NCBI GenBank assembly: GCA_905221605.1 | Contig: CAJNDS010001141.1 | Coordinates: 1-32,305 of the forward strand | Direction: 5' to 3' | From: Symbiodinium natans | Taxonomy: Eukaryota > Sar > Dinophyceae > Suessiales > Symbiodiniaceae | Length of the DNA: 32,305 bases | Shown: positions 9,308 through 19,233 of the stretch, piece after piece | How positions within the stretch are numbered: the stretch's first letter is position 1 | Layout of the letters: each line of letters opens with the position of its first letter | The notes under the pieces: generated by a model | The model's database searches: none | What the model was told of the DNA's origin: nothing | Seen by the model: only the letters and a program-made list of their open reading frames with translations | Made by a program: the position numbers and the translations under genes

Positions 9308-12215
9308 TCCCCAATGAGACAGTGCTGCTGTCGCGCCGAGTTGTCTTTTACGAGATGTCCGAGTCTTTTCGTATGAGATGTCTCGATGCAAACGACAAGG
9401 ATAAGCACGCAGACACGTACAAGGGCTCGATATGCTCGACAGTCGCCACCTTCCGGTAGGAAATGTTTCTTGCTGCTTTTTAACTGACATCACCGTGCCG
9501 TTTTGCTAGCTGCTAGCATGGCTTTCCAGATTTCATGGTTCATTTCGTCCCAGCTCATGTGGATTGAACACTTTTTGGATTTTGGCCAGATTCTTGTCGT
9601 CCTCATTGGCCGTTGGATCTTCTTTCCCACAGCACTCTTAGGAAAAGGGTTTGTTGCTGTTTCTTTTCATCCATGTATGTGTCTCGCGTTATTCACAGCG
9701 CACTGTCAGCCGGGGGCCTTCCCGGGGCGCCCCAAGGCCCCTCCCCCCAGGCATCCCAGCGTGGGTTCCAAGGCACGTCGTTGTTGTGGCTGGACCTCCT
9801 GCAGCAGGGAGCCTTGAATGTAAAGAGATGTTTGCAGACGCTACTTTTGCTATGTACCACTATTGCGGCAACTAGCCTTGAACCTCCAATCATGCGATGT
9901 CTTAGCGTCCTTCGCTCACTCCATGCCAAACTATCAGCTCAGGAAAGGCTCGCTATGCGACGGCTTGGAGAAGCGTTATGGCTTGGTCCACATATCACCA
10001 GGGCAGCTTCTACGAGAGGAGGTGGAGCGGGAGAACGATCTTGGGCGCAAGGCCGGTACGTGACTGTGCACGGTAGTGGTATGTCCGCCATGTCCCAGGT
10101 AGCTCGGGATGTTTGAAGGGATGTTTGGGGCTAAGGGAAATGCTCGATGAGGTGCATCAGTTCATGATGGAGGGCAAGTTGGTTCCTCACGAGCTGGTGA
10201 TGAGCATCATGAGAGAGCGCATGAGCAAACCGGATATTCTCACGCGAGGATGTTTGTTGGACAACTTCCCTTTAACAGCCGGCCAGGCATCTACATTGGT
10301 GGGCAACATGCGCGTGGACCAAGTGTTGCTGGTGAAGGTCCCGGACGAAGAGCTCCGGTTACGCTCCCTAGAGCGCCGGATTGATCCTCTGACTGGAAGG
10401 ATCTACCACCTGACGTTTCGACCACCACCGAGTGACCAACCCCAGGTGGCGCAGCGTTTGGTCCAGCGGAGTGACGACCAGGAAGAGTTGGTCTCCAAGC
10501 GCTTGGAGACTTATAAGCGTCACATCGAGACGATTCTACCTTTCTTTAAAGACAAGGTGGTCTCCGTTGATGGAACGAACTCTCCGGCAGAAGTTCTGGC
10601 CGAGGCATGCCAGGCCATGGACCAGTTGGAATGGACAACCAGCGACCTGCCGTACTTTGGGAACGTGGCCTTTGCGGGTCCATTTTCAATCCAGCAGGCA
10701 CGGCGAGCTGGCTTCTACTCGCCTGATAATCCACCGGAAGTGGGTGACCAGGTCGTATGTTTCCAACGTGGGGCAAACTGGCAGCGTCGTGGCCAGGTTG
10801 AGGACATCTCTGAGACCGTCAGTGAAGGCAGTGGGCTTCGCAAGGGGCATGAGGGGATGCTGGTGACCTTGTCAACAGGCACGGGCTCCTTCACCTGCTG
10901 GTCTGCATTCTTGGCGCCCGTCAACGACAAGGAATACTCATCCCTTTGTACTACACATGGACTGCTCTCCTCGCATTTTGCCAGTTTGTACCCGTGCAGC
11001 AAGGGTGTTGGAGATGTGGAGTTTGTTTCAAAGGAGGCTGCAAGATGGAGCCTGGAGAAGTGGCTGAGCAACCTTGAAGATGCTGACGGCGAGCCCTTTG
11101 AAATCGATGCTTCCAAGTTGCAGTCCTTGCTTGAGCTCTTCGACTCCCATCAAGATGCATCACTCTACTTGTATACTACGCATCAGAAGTTAGGCCAGAG
11201 GGTCACTCTGAACACCGGCCAGGACTACTCACTGTACTATCGCGCGCTTAACAATACACTGAACTGTGACGCACGAAGCAATCTGGAGAACGCCATGCCC
11301 CTGATTCAGCGCATGGTGTACCTTCTCCTCTACGATGAAGAGAATGGCTCCAAACGTATCCACGAAGGAGGTCGGGTGTGGAAGGGCGACACGCAGAGGC
11401 CCGTTCCATTAAACATGCAAAAGCTCAGGGAGGCAATGCGTCTGGACCGTTTTGTCCGCTTTCGCCAGTTCCAGAGCACAACGCGAGAAAAGACTTTGGC
11501 AGAGAAGTATCGTGCGAGGGAGGATGGCAAGGGCTACCTCTGGACCATCGACATCCCTCCAGGCTTCTGGGGAGCGCGAGATATCCAGGACCCTTATCCG
11601 TTGATGTGCGAAGTGACGAAGTGTTTCTCTCGAAGTTTTCCCCACCTTCGGTGTGGGGTTGTTAGATGTTGTTAGATTTTAAACTCAACTCTTCTCCTCG
11701 CCCTAAACGCTTCTCCTCGCCCGGTCTACTCCTAGAGACTCCCTGGAGTGCCCAACCCCGGAAACTCCCTGGAGTGCCCCAGAGACTCCCTGGAGTGCCC
11801 AACCCCAGAGACTGACTGAAACGGCCACCAGAGACTGGACCGCAGAGTCTCCCTGGAGTGCCCAACCTCAGAGACACCCTGAAATGCCCGACCCCAGAGG
11901 CTTCCTGGAGTGCCCAACCCCAGAGTCTCCCTGGAGTGCCCACAGGGGATGTTCGAAGTAAAATGGTTTTGTTGTCTTTTTTTCTAGTTGTGAGGCGAAA
12001 CGTCGATCTAAGTCGGGACTGTCTCCCAACCTTCACAGGACATCTCCTGGAAGGAGAAGGAAAGCGAGACGCTCTTCCCGCCCTACTCTGCCTTCCGGGT
12101 TCAAAGCCTTGACGAGAGCGGCTGCCATCTGCTGGCCGTGGTTGCCTTGCCAAGAACAAAGTACTCGTATCGTTTGTCTGCTTTTTCCGCAACTTCTGTC
12201 GACACATTAGATTGA
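9308..12215 (+). CDS. adenylate kinase fused to arginine-type ADP-ribosyltransferase domain
   Basis: Proposed exons are 9308-9424, 9751-9808, 9943-10051, 10152-11588 and 12039-12215 (TGA 12213-12215); upstream exons are unresolved. Adenylate kinase (about 9751-10640): P-loop GPPAAG/KGS split by an intron, VHISPGQLLREE, LDNFPLTAGQA, lid RRIDPLTGRIYH, then KRLETYKRHIE. This domain would transfer phosphate between ATP and AMP. A beta-rich linker (EVGDQVVCFQRGANWQRRG) follows. ART domain (about 11106-12110): YTTHQ...YRALN, GRVWKGD at about 11370-11390, FQSTT at 11469-11483, and E-S-E at 12060-12068 inside ETLFPPYSAFRV. It would move ADP-ribose from NAD to arginine. Oddities: the usual Arg of GFPRT is Leu, the usual Asp of STGDLLR is Gln, and the ART beta-strand Arg (usually V-Y-R-G) is Lys. 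Intron starts are GC, GA, GC and GA. Confidence 0.8.
9712..9741. repeat. GC-rich inverted repeat at an intron 3' end
   Basis: GGGGCCTT (9713-9720) pairs with AAGGCCCC (9734-9741), enclosing the perfect palindrome GGGGCGCCCC. It ends 9 bp before the proposed acceptor AG at 9749-9750. It may fold to bring the splice site into place, or be the remnant of an inserted element. Confidence 0.6.
9809..9942 (+). other. GA-AG intron splitting the P-loop codons
   Basis: Removing 9809 (GAGCCT) through AG 9941-9942 joins GG to G and gives GPPAAGKGS, a complete kinase P-loop with its lysine. A GT-AG alternative (9820-9947) is also in frame but deletes the lysine and inserts LEC. Family knowledge favours GA-AG, a donor type known in dinoflagellates. 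CAGG occurs at both junctions. Confidence 0.65.
10052..10151 (+). other. GC-AG intron in the adenylate kinase domain
   Basis: Joining 10051 to 10152 gives DLGRK/VHQFMMEGKLVP, the exact spacing of the family stretch LGKKAKEYMDKGELVP. A GT-AG alternative (10056-10098, 43 bp) is in frame but adds about 20 residues not expected in the family. Confidence 0.6.
11589..12038 (+). other. 450-bp GA-AG intron with identical CAGGAC at both ends
   Basis: CAGGAC occurs at 11586-11591 and 12036-12041, spanning both junctions. Joining at CAG/GAC gives ARDIQ/DISWKEKESE, where I-x-D-I-S then four residues then E-x-E matches the ART family. The frame that runs on to 11674 is therefore intron read-through. A GT donor at 11607 would also keep frame but adds residues that break family spacing. 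Direct repeats at intron ends suggest insertion of a mobile intron (introner). Confidence 0.7.
11735..11943 (+). repeat. 26-bp minisatellite, about eight imperfect units
   Basis: The unit is close to GAGACTCCCTGGAGTGCCC followed by AACCCCA. Units vary in the GAGACT and AACCCC parts, and TGGAGTGCCC is the most conserved core. The array fills the middle of the intron that precedes the ART catalytic exon. Confidence 0.85.
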
Positions 12216-13756
12216 AAGTTTGATGCCTTGAATCAGCCATAACTCACCCTAATCTGCCGCAATTAGCCGCTGCCAGGATCGTCGAGCCGAGCTCTTCAGT
12301 CGAGCAGAGAGACACGGCCTGCGTGGATCAGCAGTGGAGCTTCTTGAGTACTAAGACTTCCGATTTCCTGCCTGGCGACGTGCCTGGTGTGGTAGATTGT
12401 GAGTGGAGACGATGAAGGTCGATCAATTGCAGTCTGACCCAGTTTCACTTGTACCATATATAGCCAAATCTAGCCTCGGACTAAATGAGCCTGGCAACGC
12501 ATCCGCAAGACAGAGCTCTTTGATCCTTTGAGTTGCCATTCTCAGATTCCCAGTCCGAGGTCATCATGTTAATGACTCACTGCCTGATTGGCGATTTCGC
12601 TTCACATTCTATACACAGATTGGAGCCAGTTCACTGATCAGAGGTGGAGAAAGGTTGTGTAAGGACCAACGGCGTGAGATGTGAGATTCTCACTGCTGGT
12701 CTCACGAGCAAATATTCCAGAGCGTGTCCGTGCCCATGGTTTCTCCCAATATCAGGTTTAGAATCCAGTCTGCGTGCTTCTAGCTGAGCTCGTGAATGGC
12801 ACGCACAGACACAAGTATCCATGCCAGAAGGGCCACTTCTCATGGTGAGGTACGGACTTCCTGTACATGATGGATGCTTACCAACTGCATATGTCCCGCT
12901 GCAAGAGCAGGCCCATTGCCTGAGAGTGCCGAGGGCTGGCTCAGTTGTGTGCAAGTTGTGAGTGATGCACAGCATCTCCGATGCTGAATATCTAAGAATT
13001 GTATCTGTTACAAGTCATTGGAAATCCTCCTCTGCCTCCGAATGGAGAGGAATGCAATGCCGCTGGCAGCTGTCTTGCAGGGTGCGGGACCTCACCTTTG
13101 CCCGGGAGGCCACCAACAACCCCGACCCCTCATGTGTCTCGTAGCTGCTCAAGGGTTGCGAGTGCTTTTGATGGCAGGCAACCATCACCCCGTGGCTCCT
13201 CCGGGAGCCACGCCCTACCAGATGGCCTCACACGCTTCGTCATCCTTGTTCGTTGTGCGGATGAAGGCCCAGATGCGGCTTGTTGACGCATGTTGACGCA
13301 TCTGTGTTAGGATGAGGACACAGTGGAGGAACTCTAGACTCTAGACTCCATGTTGTGTGTCGCTTTTTCGTAGACAGGAGTTGTCGATTCCAAGCGTCGT
13401 GGCGATCACTGGCAACGCAATCGGCGGAGGAGTGGCCGTGTGAAGTGCTCAGTCTCTGGGCACATGTGACCTGTACCAGTCACTTGCGAATGCTTCACGA
13501 ATGTTCACTGTCCCTGGCTCCTCTTCTACTGATTCTACTGACCTCATTGGCATGAGTGCTGCCACGACACTAGCCTTCAGCCTTTGGGCCGTGTGACATC
13601 GCAGCTCTCCTGTCTCAGAGCCGAATTGTAAGATGTTGCATCGAGCTCTTGTTGGATTCAAACGTTGCAGGGAAGTTGTGTGGACGCTGAGCTCGCATGT
13701 GGTAGCTAAGTCAGTGGTAATCAGCGGTGGGATCTGCTTGCCCCCAACTTCTCCAC
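12216..13756. other. no gene recognised
   Basis: This stretch follows the stop of the kinase-ART gene and would include its 3' untranslated region. A perfect hairpin (GTGGCTCC at 13192-13199, GGAGCCAC at 13204-13211) and small tandem dimers (TGTTGACGCA twice near 13281-13300; CTCTAGA-type repeat near 13331) are seen. A minus-strand acidic segment (SVESVEEEPGTVNIREAFAS, about 13460-13525) may be an exon of the gene noted at 13757-13857. Confidence 0.4.
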
Positions 13757-13857
13757 CGAGGTCGCTCAACTGCACGGAGCGTGTGATTGCCCAGAATGGC
13801 AGCGCAGCCTTCGGCAACATCAGCCGAGGCCTCCAAGTAGGCGTTGGCTTCAGAGAC
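13757..13857 (-). CDS. candidate single exon of a minus-strand gene
   Basis: On the minus strand an acceptor AAG/G at 13858-13857 opens a frame reading VSEANAYLEASADVAEGCAA and then ILGNHTLRAVERP, ending at a GT donor (GT at 13756-13755) in phase 2. Composition and helical pattern look like real protein. A second acidic minus-strand segment lies 230 bp downstream. I cannot name the family, and exons on either side are not established. Confidence 0.35.
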
Positions 13858-14173
13858 CTTCGTAGCTTGCAAGCTCTGGTATATCCTGATCCAGAGTTTT
13901 CACATTCTCACACCCGGAAGATGCTAAGTTTCATTAGATGTTAAGTTCCATTACGCATTGTCAAGTTGTTAAATGGTGCAATGTCCTGCTTTGCTCATGA
14001 TGTTGACATGTTTCCCTATGCAACACGATGCAAAAAACCAAGATCATCGCTAAATCATGTGCGCCCGTGGGCCAGGTGCGTGTCCGATCATGTTTCTGTC
14101 GAAGCACCTCCCGCAACATGTAGGGCTTACGGCTGCGTGACTCGCCTCTGAAGGGAAGGATTCGTAGATTGGC

Positions 14174-14275
14174 TTTGGGTGGTTTGGGTGATTTGGGTGA
14201 TTTGGGTGATTTGGGTGAATTGGGTGATTTGAGGGATTTGGGTGGTTTGGTGATTTGGGTGATTTGGGTGATTGG
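14174..14275 (+). repeat. 9-bp minisatellite TTTGGGTGA
   Basis: About eleven units of TTTGGGTGA or TTTGGGTGG with single-base variants and one shortened unit. On the minus strand it reads as Pro-Asn-His triplets in an open frame, which is probably an artefact of the 9-bp period. Confidence 0.9.
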
Positions 14276-14849
14276 TCCATTGGTACTGCAACAAAGCTGA
14301 TGCTTGGCTTCATCCTACCGGACGCCTCACATCAGACATTCTTGCGGTATGACTGGAGATTAAGCTCCTTACGTGCGGCCGCCGCAAAAGATAGTTGCTT
14401 TACGTGGGCAGTTCCTGTGGTTGGCGAACTGCCGGGGGGCAGAGTCTGACTGCACTGGCTCAGGATGGACATCTACCTCACTGACTCTACAGTTAGTGCC
14501 GTTGCTGTTCAGAAGGCCGGAGCTCTTCGATGCTTGTGGCGGATTGAGGTTTTCTCTTGTCGCTTGGAATGGTTGCCGTGTTGGGCAAGAATTTTGCGTG
14601 AACACCTGGAGGGACTGGATTCCGACTTGGGGGTTCCGATGGCTTAGATGTTCTGCTCAAAACGCCGGGAGGCTGGAATGGCAGCTCGTATCGGTGCCGA
14701 CAATAAGCTGCTTGCCTGCATCAGCTGTCACACGGTGTTCTCACTCTCCGTTAGACCCAAGTTATGCGCCAGGACAACAAAGGCAACTGCCTTGGCGCTT
14801 GTCAGCAGCTCAGCACAGAGAGCCCTGGATCCCTCGTCCTTTGTTGGGG

Positions 14850-14885
14850 GTGGGGCAAGTGGGGCAAGTGGGGCAAGTGGGTAAG
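14850..14885 (+). repeat. 9-bp minisatellite TGGGGCAAG
   Basis: Three perfect units and one partial unit (TGGGTAAG) in tandem. The unit differs from the 4362-4397 array unit TGGCTCAAG at two positions. Confidence 0.85.
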
Positions 14886-17800
14886 TTGGGGAGCCATTCT
14901 AGAAGTGCTTGGAGGGCGAAGATCTACAGTAGGCCACGGGGACGAGTTCGGAAGATTTTTTGGCGGCGAAAGATGCTTGTCGGGGTTGCCCACCAAAGGG
15001 CAAGACGAGTTCCGAGGCGAAGACCGAAGACTAGTTTGAATCGATTATGTACAGCATGGTTCCATCTCAGTGTGTGGAGTCCCTGATTAGGAAGTATCCG
15101 AGGCGATTTGTGGGCACCAGACTTCAAAGACCCGAGATCTCTGCCCAAGTGAAAAAGAGACACAATCCGAAGTGTTGCTACATACATTTTTGGGGCCTGC
15201 GATATTTTTGGGGCCAGTCAGAAGAGGTGAAGACGATTGGCGGTGGGAGTGAACAGGAATCTGTAAAACAGCTTCAGACAGAAGCGCCAACAGTGAAAGA
15301 ACGTGAAGCCTTCAAGCATCTACGCAGCGGAAACAGTCCTTCAAGATTAGGTTTCATCGAGCAAAAGAGCAAAAGAGGCTCTGGGCGAAGAGGAATGTCC
15401 GAAGAGAGCTTCAACATAAATAGACTTCGACATATCGGCTTCAACTCTTCACTAATCAGAGAAAGAGTCTCGAGCAAGCGAGCGCTTAAGTGGGGGAAGT
15501 GGCGAAGCTGGACCCCCCTCTGTCGGCGTGTCCCTGCGTGATTTTTTTCTGCCAGGCACGCAAGATGGCCTCGTTTCCCACTGCGCGCTTGGCCGTGACG
15601 GTGCAGCCATCCCTGTCGGCCCACACCTTGGGGAATCATTCGGTGAAGCCCGTTGCTGTTCAATGTCGCTGCATCGCAAGAAGTGGGTTGCGCTCACTTG
15701 AAACGATTCTATTCCCTGCTCGCCGGGCCTCCTAGAGAACTTTCAGAAAGTCACAAAACCTCCAGAGGATCCCACTCATCCTTGCAGTGCCCATCTCAAA
15801 ATAACAACAAGTCATATCTGACTACTCAGATCCAACGCTACGACGATGAGGCCTGTTTGCCAGTGGTGTGTTCCTATGCCATGAGTGGATGTGTCTCTAA
15901 CTCAGTTTTGTGCCTAAATCCGACCATATTATATTGTTTGGGACTTCAGCTGCTTCCGCTTTACCCCATGCCCTGAGCCTTACATGTCTTTCCTGGCCTG
16001 GAGAAGACAGAAGTCTGTCCGCAGGCGTATGGCATTTACACCTGCAGCCGGACGGGTCAGATGATATTTCCTGGCCTGTGGCTCGGGTTGCTGTCCAGTG
16101 CTAGCATTGTGGATGGTTCTTTAAGACAAAGTGCACGATGCAGGCTCGAAGGACAGCATGTCTGTGTGCGCACGTATGCGTGAGCAAGCTTGCGCACAGC
16201 CATACATGTGCAGACAGGCGCAGACGCACCTTCTTGAAGCCAAGTTCAGCTGTTAAACCAACACGCATGTTGCAGCCTGCGTGGTTGGCAAGTCAAGTTT
16301 CTAGGCTCCTGCTCATTGGGCCAGAACATTGCAAATCGCATGCATTGCTTCCTTAGCTTTTGCAGCATGCCCACTTCAAGCGTGATCCCAACCAGTCAGC
16401 AAAGCTTGAAGTTCCTCAGCAAAAGTCGCAAAAGCACCACAGCCGAGGGCAGAAGAGAAATGATTGAGCTGAGCTGCTTTGTTGTACATACAGCCCGGGG
16501 CCCAGCAGCTACCCGAAGTTGTCTCCTCATGAGAGTAAGCCGCGAATGAACAGTCTTGACGGTGATGTGTGATGGCTTGAATGATGTCTGCGATGAACTC
16601 GGCTGTCCACTGCTTAGACAGTGAATGAGAGACACGTGAATCATAGCTTCGAGGTGATGCCATGACTAGGGGTGCCGCTTCGCCAGGAAGGCTCGAGATC
16701 ACATCAGGGACAAAGCCACGGTCATGAGCACAGAGCCTTTGTGCCTCATGGCAGAGCTGAAGCGTTTCGCGCATCTGCAGCTGCTAGCAGCTGCTAGCAC
16801 CACCTCGAGCAACTCGAGCAACTCAGAGAGGAATTCTGGGGCTCACGTGGAACAGTGTGTCATGGCGCCCTCATGTTCCTTCAGCTTCGTCAACTCACCA
16901 CGATGTGCGTTGCACCTGGACTACACCGGGATGCGGAGTTGAAGTCCGGCGAAAGGAACTATGATGACCAAGCCCGGACACTGAATTTCTCTACGGTCCA
17001 GGTCTTCGGTTCTCCTACTCCTTGCTTGAAAGATGACTGGCAAGTGAGCTGCCCAGAGGACAGAGCATGGAGATACTGTGCATTGCTGGAGTTCTATGCT
17101 CTCGTGATGAGTGTGGCTTCTCTGCCAGTCTGCAAGGAGAATGCTAGAACATACCAGAATATGCCGGGGACTGATTTTGCAGACGTTGCATGACTTTGAA
17201 ATCCACAGCAGTAGGTTGCATCTTGCCCATTCTGGGAAAGATGCAATTGATGATGAGGAGATTCTACGCGAGTGTGAAGTTCAGTGCGAGAGTTGGTGGT
17301 TGCCAGCAGCTGCATGAGTGCACCATGGATTTGCAAATGGCGTTCGGCTTGAACTCACTGAGAAGAACAAGCGCAAGAGGAAGGACGACCCGACAATGCC
17401 GAAGAAGACGATGCAGAAATCCTGCAAGAGCTTCAGTGCGGGCAATCAGGCATGTTGACGCCATTCAGAACTGGGTGAACCGGTATCTGCAAGACAAGGC
17501 GTTGTGGCGTGATGTCGTGTTCAGCCACCACTCGTGTTGAAGAAGACGTGACAGTGTCATGAAACCTGTGCGATCTTCGTGGTCGGTGTGTTTTTCAGTT
17601 GAAGAAAGAAGGAGTCTGAATGCTCGAAAACTGTGGTTGCAACATTTGCGACCTTCTGGAGAAGCCGGCCGACAAGAAAAGGAATTGTCAGCGTTCAGGA
17701 CTTTTTGTTGACCACAGGTGTCCGTTGTTAGCTAGCTGCCGCTACAAAGGGCAGGAATGCACGAGTGACGGAGGCCTTCTTTGCAGGACTAAGCCCAAAA

Positions 17801-19200
17801 CTCTGCGCTTCCTAGAGTGAGCCCCATTGTCACCCAATGCCACTTAAGTGATTAAACCGGTGCTGGGTTTCACAATCTGAGCACTACTATATGCATTACT
17901 CTTTTGCTGACTCAGCCAAGAACTCTGCGAACTTGACCGCTTGCAGGTCAGCGCTCGCGAAGCACGTGAACGATCGCTCTTTCGTGTTTCAGACCATCGA
18001 GTGTTAATCCTAGGTTTGACCGCAGTGAAAGAAATTGTGAAGACATGACTCCGTGTCCTTCTTTCTCGTAGACTTCAAAAGGTGTCGCAGGAATGCGCAG
18101 AGCCACAGCGAGAGAAAATTGAGGATCCTCTTGCTCTCTTGCGCGTTTGCTGCAGAGTAATCAGAATGAGCATGCAGGTACACGTGCAGTATGAATGCAG
18201 TATGAACCAAGGAGGCCCATTCAAACCCGTGCAGCTCCGAATGATGAGTGGCATGCCGCATGCATTTCTTCCTAGCACATGCCATCGCACCAAGCTTTTT
18301 CCAGCTCAGTACGACAAATGCAATACATGCTCCAAGGAATAGTGGCAGCTGTCTCAGGTTTGTTGCTCGCCCTCGCTCCAGGATCTTATTCGTTATGAGG
18401 TTGAGTGCCTGGCCATCAATGCAAGCCGCCCGAGCTTCAGGGCACAGCATCTTGTGCAATCCGGCAGCCATCCGGCAATCACGATGGAAGCATCGACGAA
18501 CTCTGCGCGTACATCGTACAAATGGTTCCTTGCAAAGTGCAACCAGGATTCCGAAGTTGCGCTGGGTTTTGCCTGTGGCGTTCGCACCAAGCAGCAAATC
18601 AATGCATCCACACAGGCATGATTTCCACCAAGTTGGCGAAACCTCGTAGTGGAGTAGCAAAGGCTACGGCTGTTACATGCGCAAGCACTACCGGCGCGAT
18701 GGCCCCTGAATTCCTTGGATGATGCCAGGGAAGAAAGGACGATAGGTGAAAAGCGGTCGGTCCGGCAGTTCGGGATTGATCAATGCAGTCCAAAAAGTGA
18801 CGTCAACACAAGCTTCATTTGTCCAGCACCAGCTGGACAGCTCCTAACCAGTCGGGAAACCAAACATTGCTGTGCCCGTCAAAAGCTGCACGTTGGTCAC
18901 CAAACTTCATGGATGCAACATGCCAGAATGCGGCACGTTCCACTTCCTGACCCAAAAAAATGTTGCCAAGTCCGCGCTGGATACGACTGCGCCATGCAAA
19001 AAATCTGACTGGACTGGGATTGCGCAGGACATAAACATCTTCAGTCGCGCAAAATGATCACTGGGAAATTGGTCAGCTGGGCAAAAGCTTTGCGGCAATT
19101 CAACACAGCAAGGTGCCAAACAATCCTGACGCGTCGGAACCGCGTACGCCAGTGTTTGGTCGTATCTCAATGAGAAGCAGGGGCAGACACGTGTCTGTTT
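14886..19200. other. long stretch with no confident gene
   Basis: Several open frames exist but none shows a family I can support. The most protein-like is on the minus strand at 16376-16774 (EFIADIIQAITHHRQD, SHEETTSGSC). A plus-strand acidic run (QAQEEGRPDNAEEDDAEILQ) lies near 17370-17430. The minus frame at 18010-18660 contains GANATGKTQ, which resembles a Walker A motif, but the downstream sequence fits no AAA or GTPase pattern. Tandem dimers of 9-10 bp occur near 16800-16828 and 18187-18206. Small exons may be hidden here. Confidence 0.3.
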
Positions 19201-19205
19201 ATGCC

Positions 19206-19233
19206 TGCGGGGTGGGGGTGGGGGTGGAGGTGG
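19206..19233 (+). repeat. G-rich tract able to form a G-quadruplex
   Basis: Runs of four to five G separated by single T (GGGGTGGGGGTGGGGGTGG and onward) give at least four G-runs of three or more within 28 bp on the plus strand. Confidence 0.7.

Noticed and set aside
9651-9750. ATG-initiated leader (MLLFLFIHVCVS...) in frame with the P-loop exon, like a signal peptide
   Set aside because: A better model places an acceptor at 9749-9750, joining in phase to an upstream exon-like segment ending at 9424; the leader then lies in the intron, next to a GC hairpin.
11589-11674. Read-through end of the long kinase-ART frame as the true C-terminus
   Set aside because: It lacks the E-x-E block, while the exon at 12039 supplies it with exact family spacing.
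14050-14313. Minus-strand protein with Pro-Asn-His repeats
   Set aside because: The 9-bp minisatellite explains the repeats; no flanking domain.
18010-18660. Minus-strand frame with GANATGKTQ, resembling a Walker A motif
   Set aside because: No Walker B, sensor or switch motif follows, and hydrophobic and cysteine-rich stretches fit no AAA or GTPase family; probably chance.
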